Shown here piece by piece: positions 22,291 to 22,413 of a DNA stretch of 22,413 bases (positions are counted from its first letter, which is position 1; each line of letters opens with the position of its first letter). This DNA comes from UBA7887 sp964408735 (GTDB taxonomy: Bacteria > Pseudomonadota > Alphaproteobacteria > UBA7887). The notes beneath the pieces were generated by a model. That model was not told where the DNA came from, did not search any database, and worked only from the letters and a program-made list of their open reading frames with translations. The DNA is taken from contig CAYPAX010000080.1 of assembly GCA_964408735.1 (NCBI GenBank), positions 1 through 22,413 of the forward strand, given 5' to 3'. Position numbers and translations under genes: made by a program.

Positions 22291-22413
22291 CTAGCTCTTG
22301 TCTTCGGGCGGCTCTTCCGGTTTTTGGCCTCGCTTACGAAGCTCAACCAGATTCCGAGGGTGTGAACCGGCGTGGAATATTGACCCCTTGGCGGGGGTAA
22401 TCGGCGTCCAAAA
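22291..22413 (-). CDS. 3' end of an unidentified gene running off the right edge
   Basis: Forty codons are open from the window edge to a TAG at 22291-22293. The protein end reads FWTPITPAKGSIFHAGSHPR and closes with a charged, Pro-rich tail (QKPEEPPEDKS). One other frame is also open here, but this one has the more protein-like composition. It is too short to assign. It is upstream of the 20-residue frame and the strong terminator on the same strand. Confidence 0.4.
   Translation of the reverse strand, partial: FWTPITPAKGSIFHAGSHPRNLVELRKRGQKPEEPPEDKS

Overview
The window looks like a chromosomal stretch from a GC-rich alphaproteobacterium. The strongest taxonomic hint is the minus-strand order pcm-like methyltransferase, tolC, popZ (DUF2497), valS, which is an alphaproteobacterial arrangement. 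Coding density is high, and most genes are housekeeping or envelope genes. No phage structural genes, insertion sequences or CRISPR arrays are visible.

Left part (1-5500). The 3' half of a hybrid sensor kinase (receiver plus HPt) appears to be frameshifted near base 38. It is followed by a compact two-gene unit. The first gene encodes a twin-arginine secreted protein whose mature part is almost only Asp/Gly/Ser/Thr/Pro/Arg in 11-12 residue repeats. The second, 12 bases later, encodes a JmjC oxygenase of the ribosomal-oxygenase (NO66/MINA/YcfD) type. This pair is the most interesting object here: it reads as a repetitive substrate plus its hydroxylase, with folded-state (Tat) export after modification. 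It meets, tail to tail with no gap, a multi-PAS sensor histidine kinase gene that carries an in-frame TAG at codon 94. A tRNA-Cys gene follows.

Centre (5550-12454, minus strand). A TPR/SGNH-like protein, valS and popZ probably form one operon with a promoter just upstream of popZ. tolC and a pcm-like methyltransferase form a second operon with a perfect TATAAT -10 element.

Envelope block (12614-15873, minus strand). A secreted eight-cysteine protein, two paralogous OmpA-domain lipoproteins with different N-terminal halves, and an unrecognised periplasmic protein between them. Hairpin terminators follow both OmpA-type genes.

Right part (16207-21880). A periplasmic M48 metalloprotease with a LysM-like tail and an M81 (MlrC-type) metallopeptidase are on the plus strand. 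Convergent to them is a tight minus-strand cluster: small lipoprotein, xth (exonuclease III), a Gfa-type zinc protein and an EamA transporter. The EamA gene overlaps the M81 gene by 65 bases. Two CRP-like palindromes 41 bp apart lie between the small lipoprotein gene and a divergent small membrane protein gene.

Right edge (21896-22413). tRNA-Lys(UUU) with a good promoter is followed by AT-richer DNA, a strong minus-strand terminator and the ends of short minus-strand reading frames. This is a plausible junction with an integrated element, but no integrase is inside the window.
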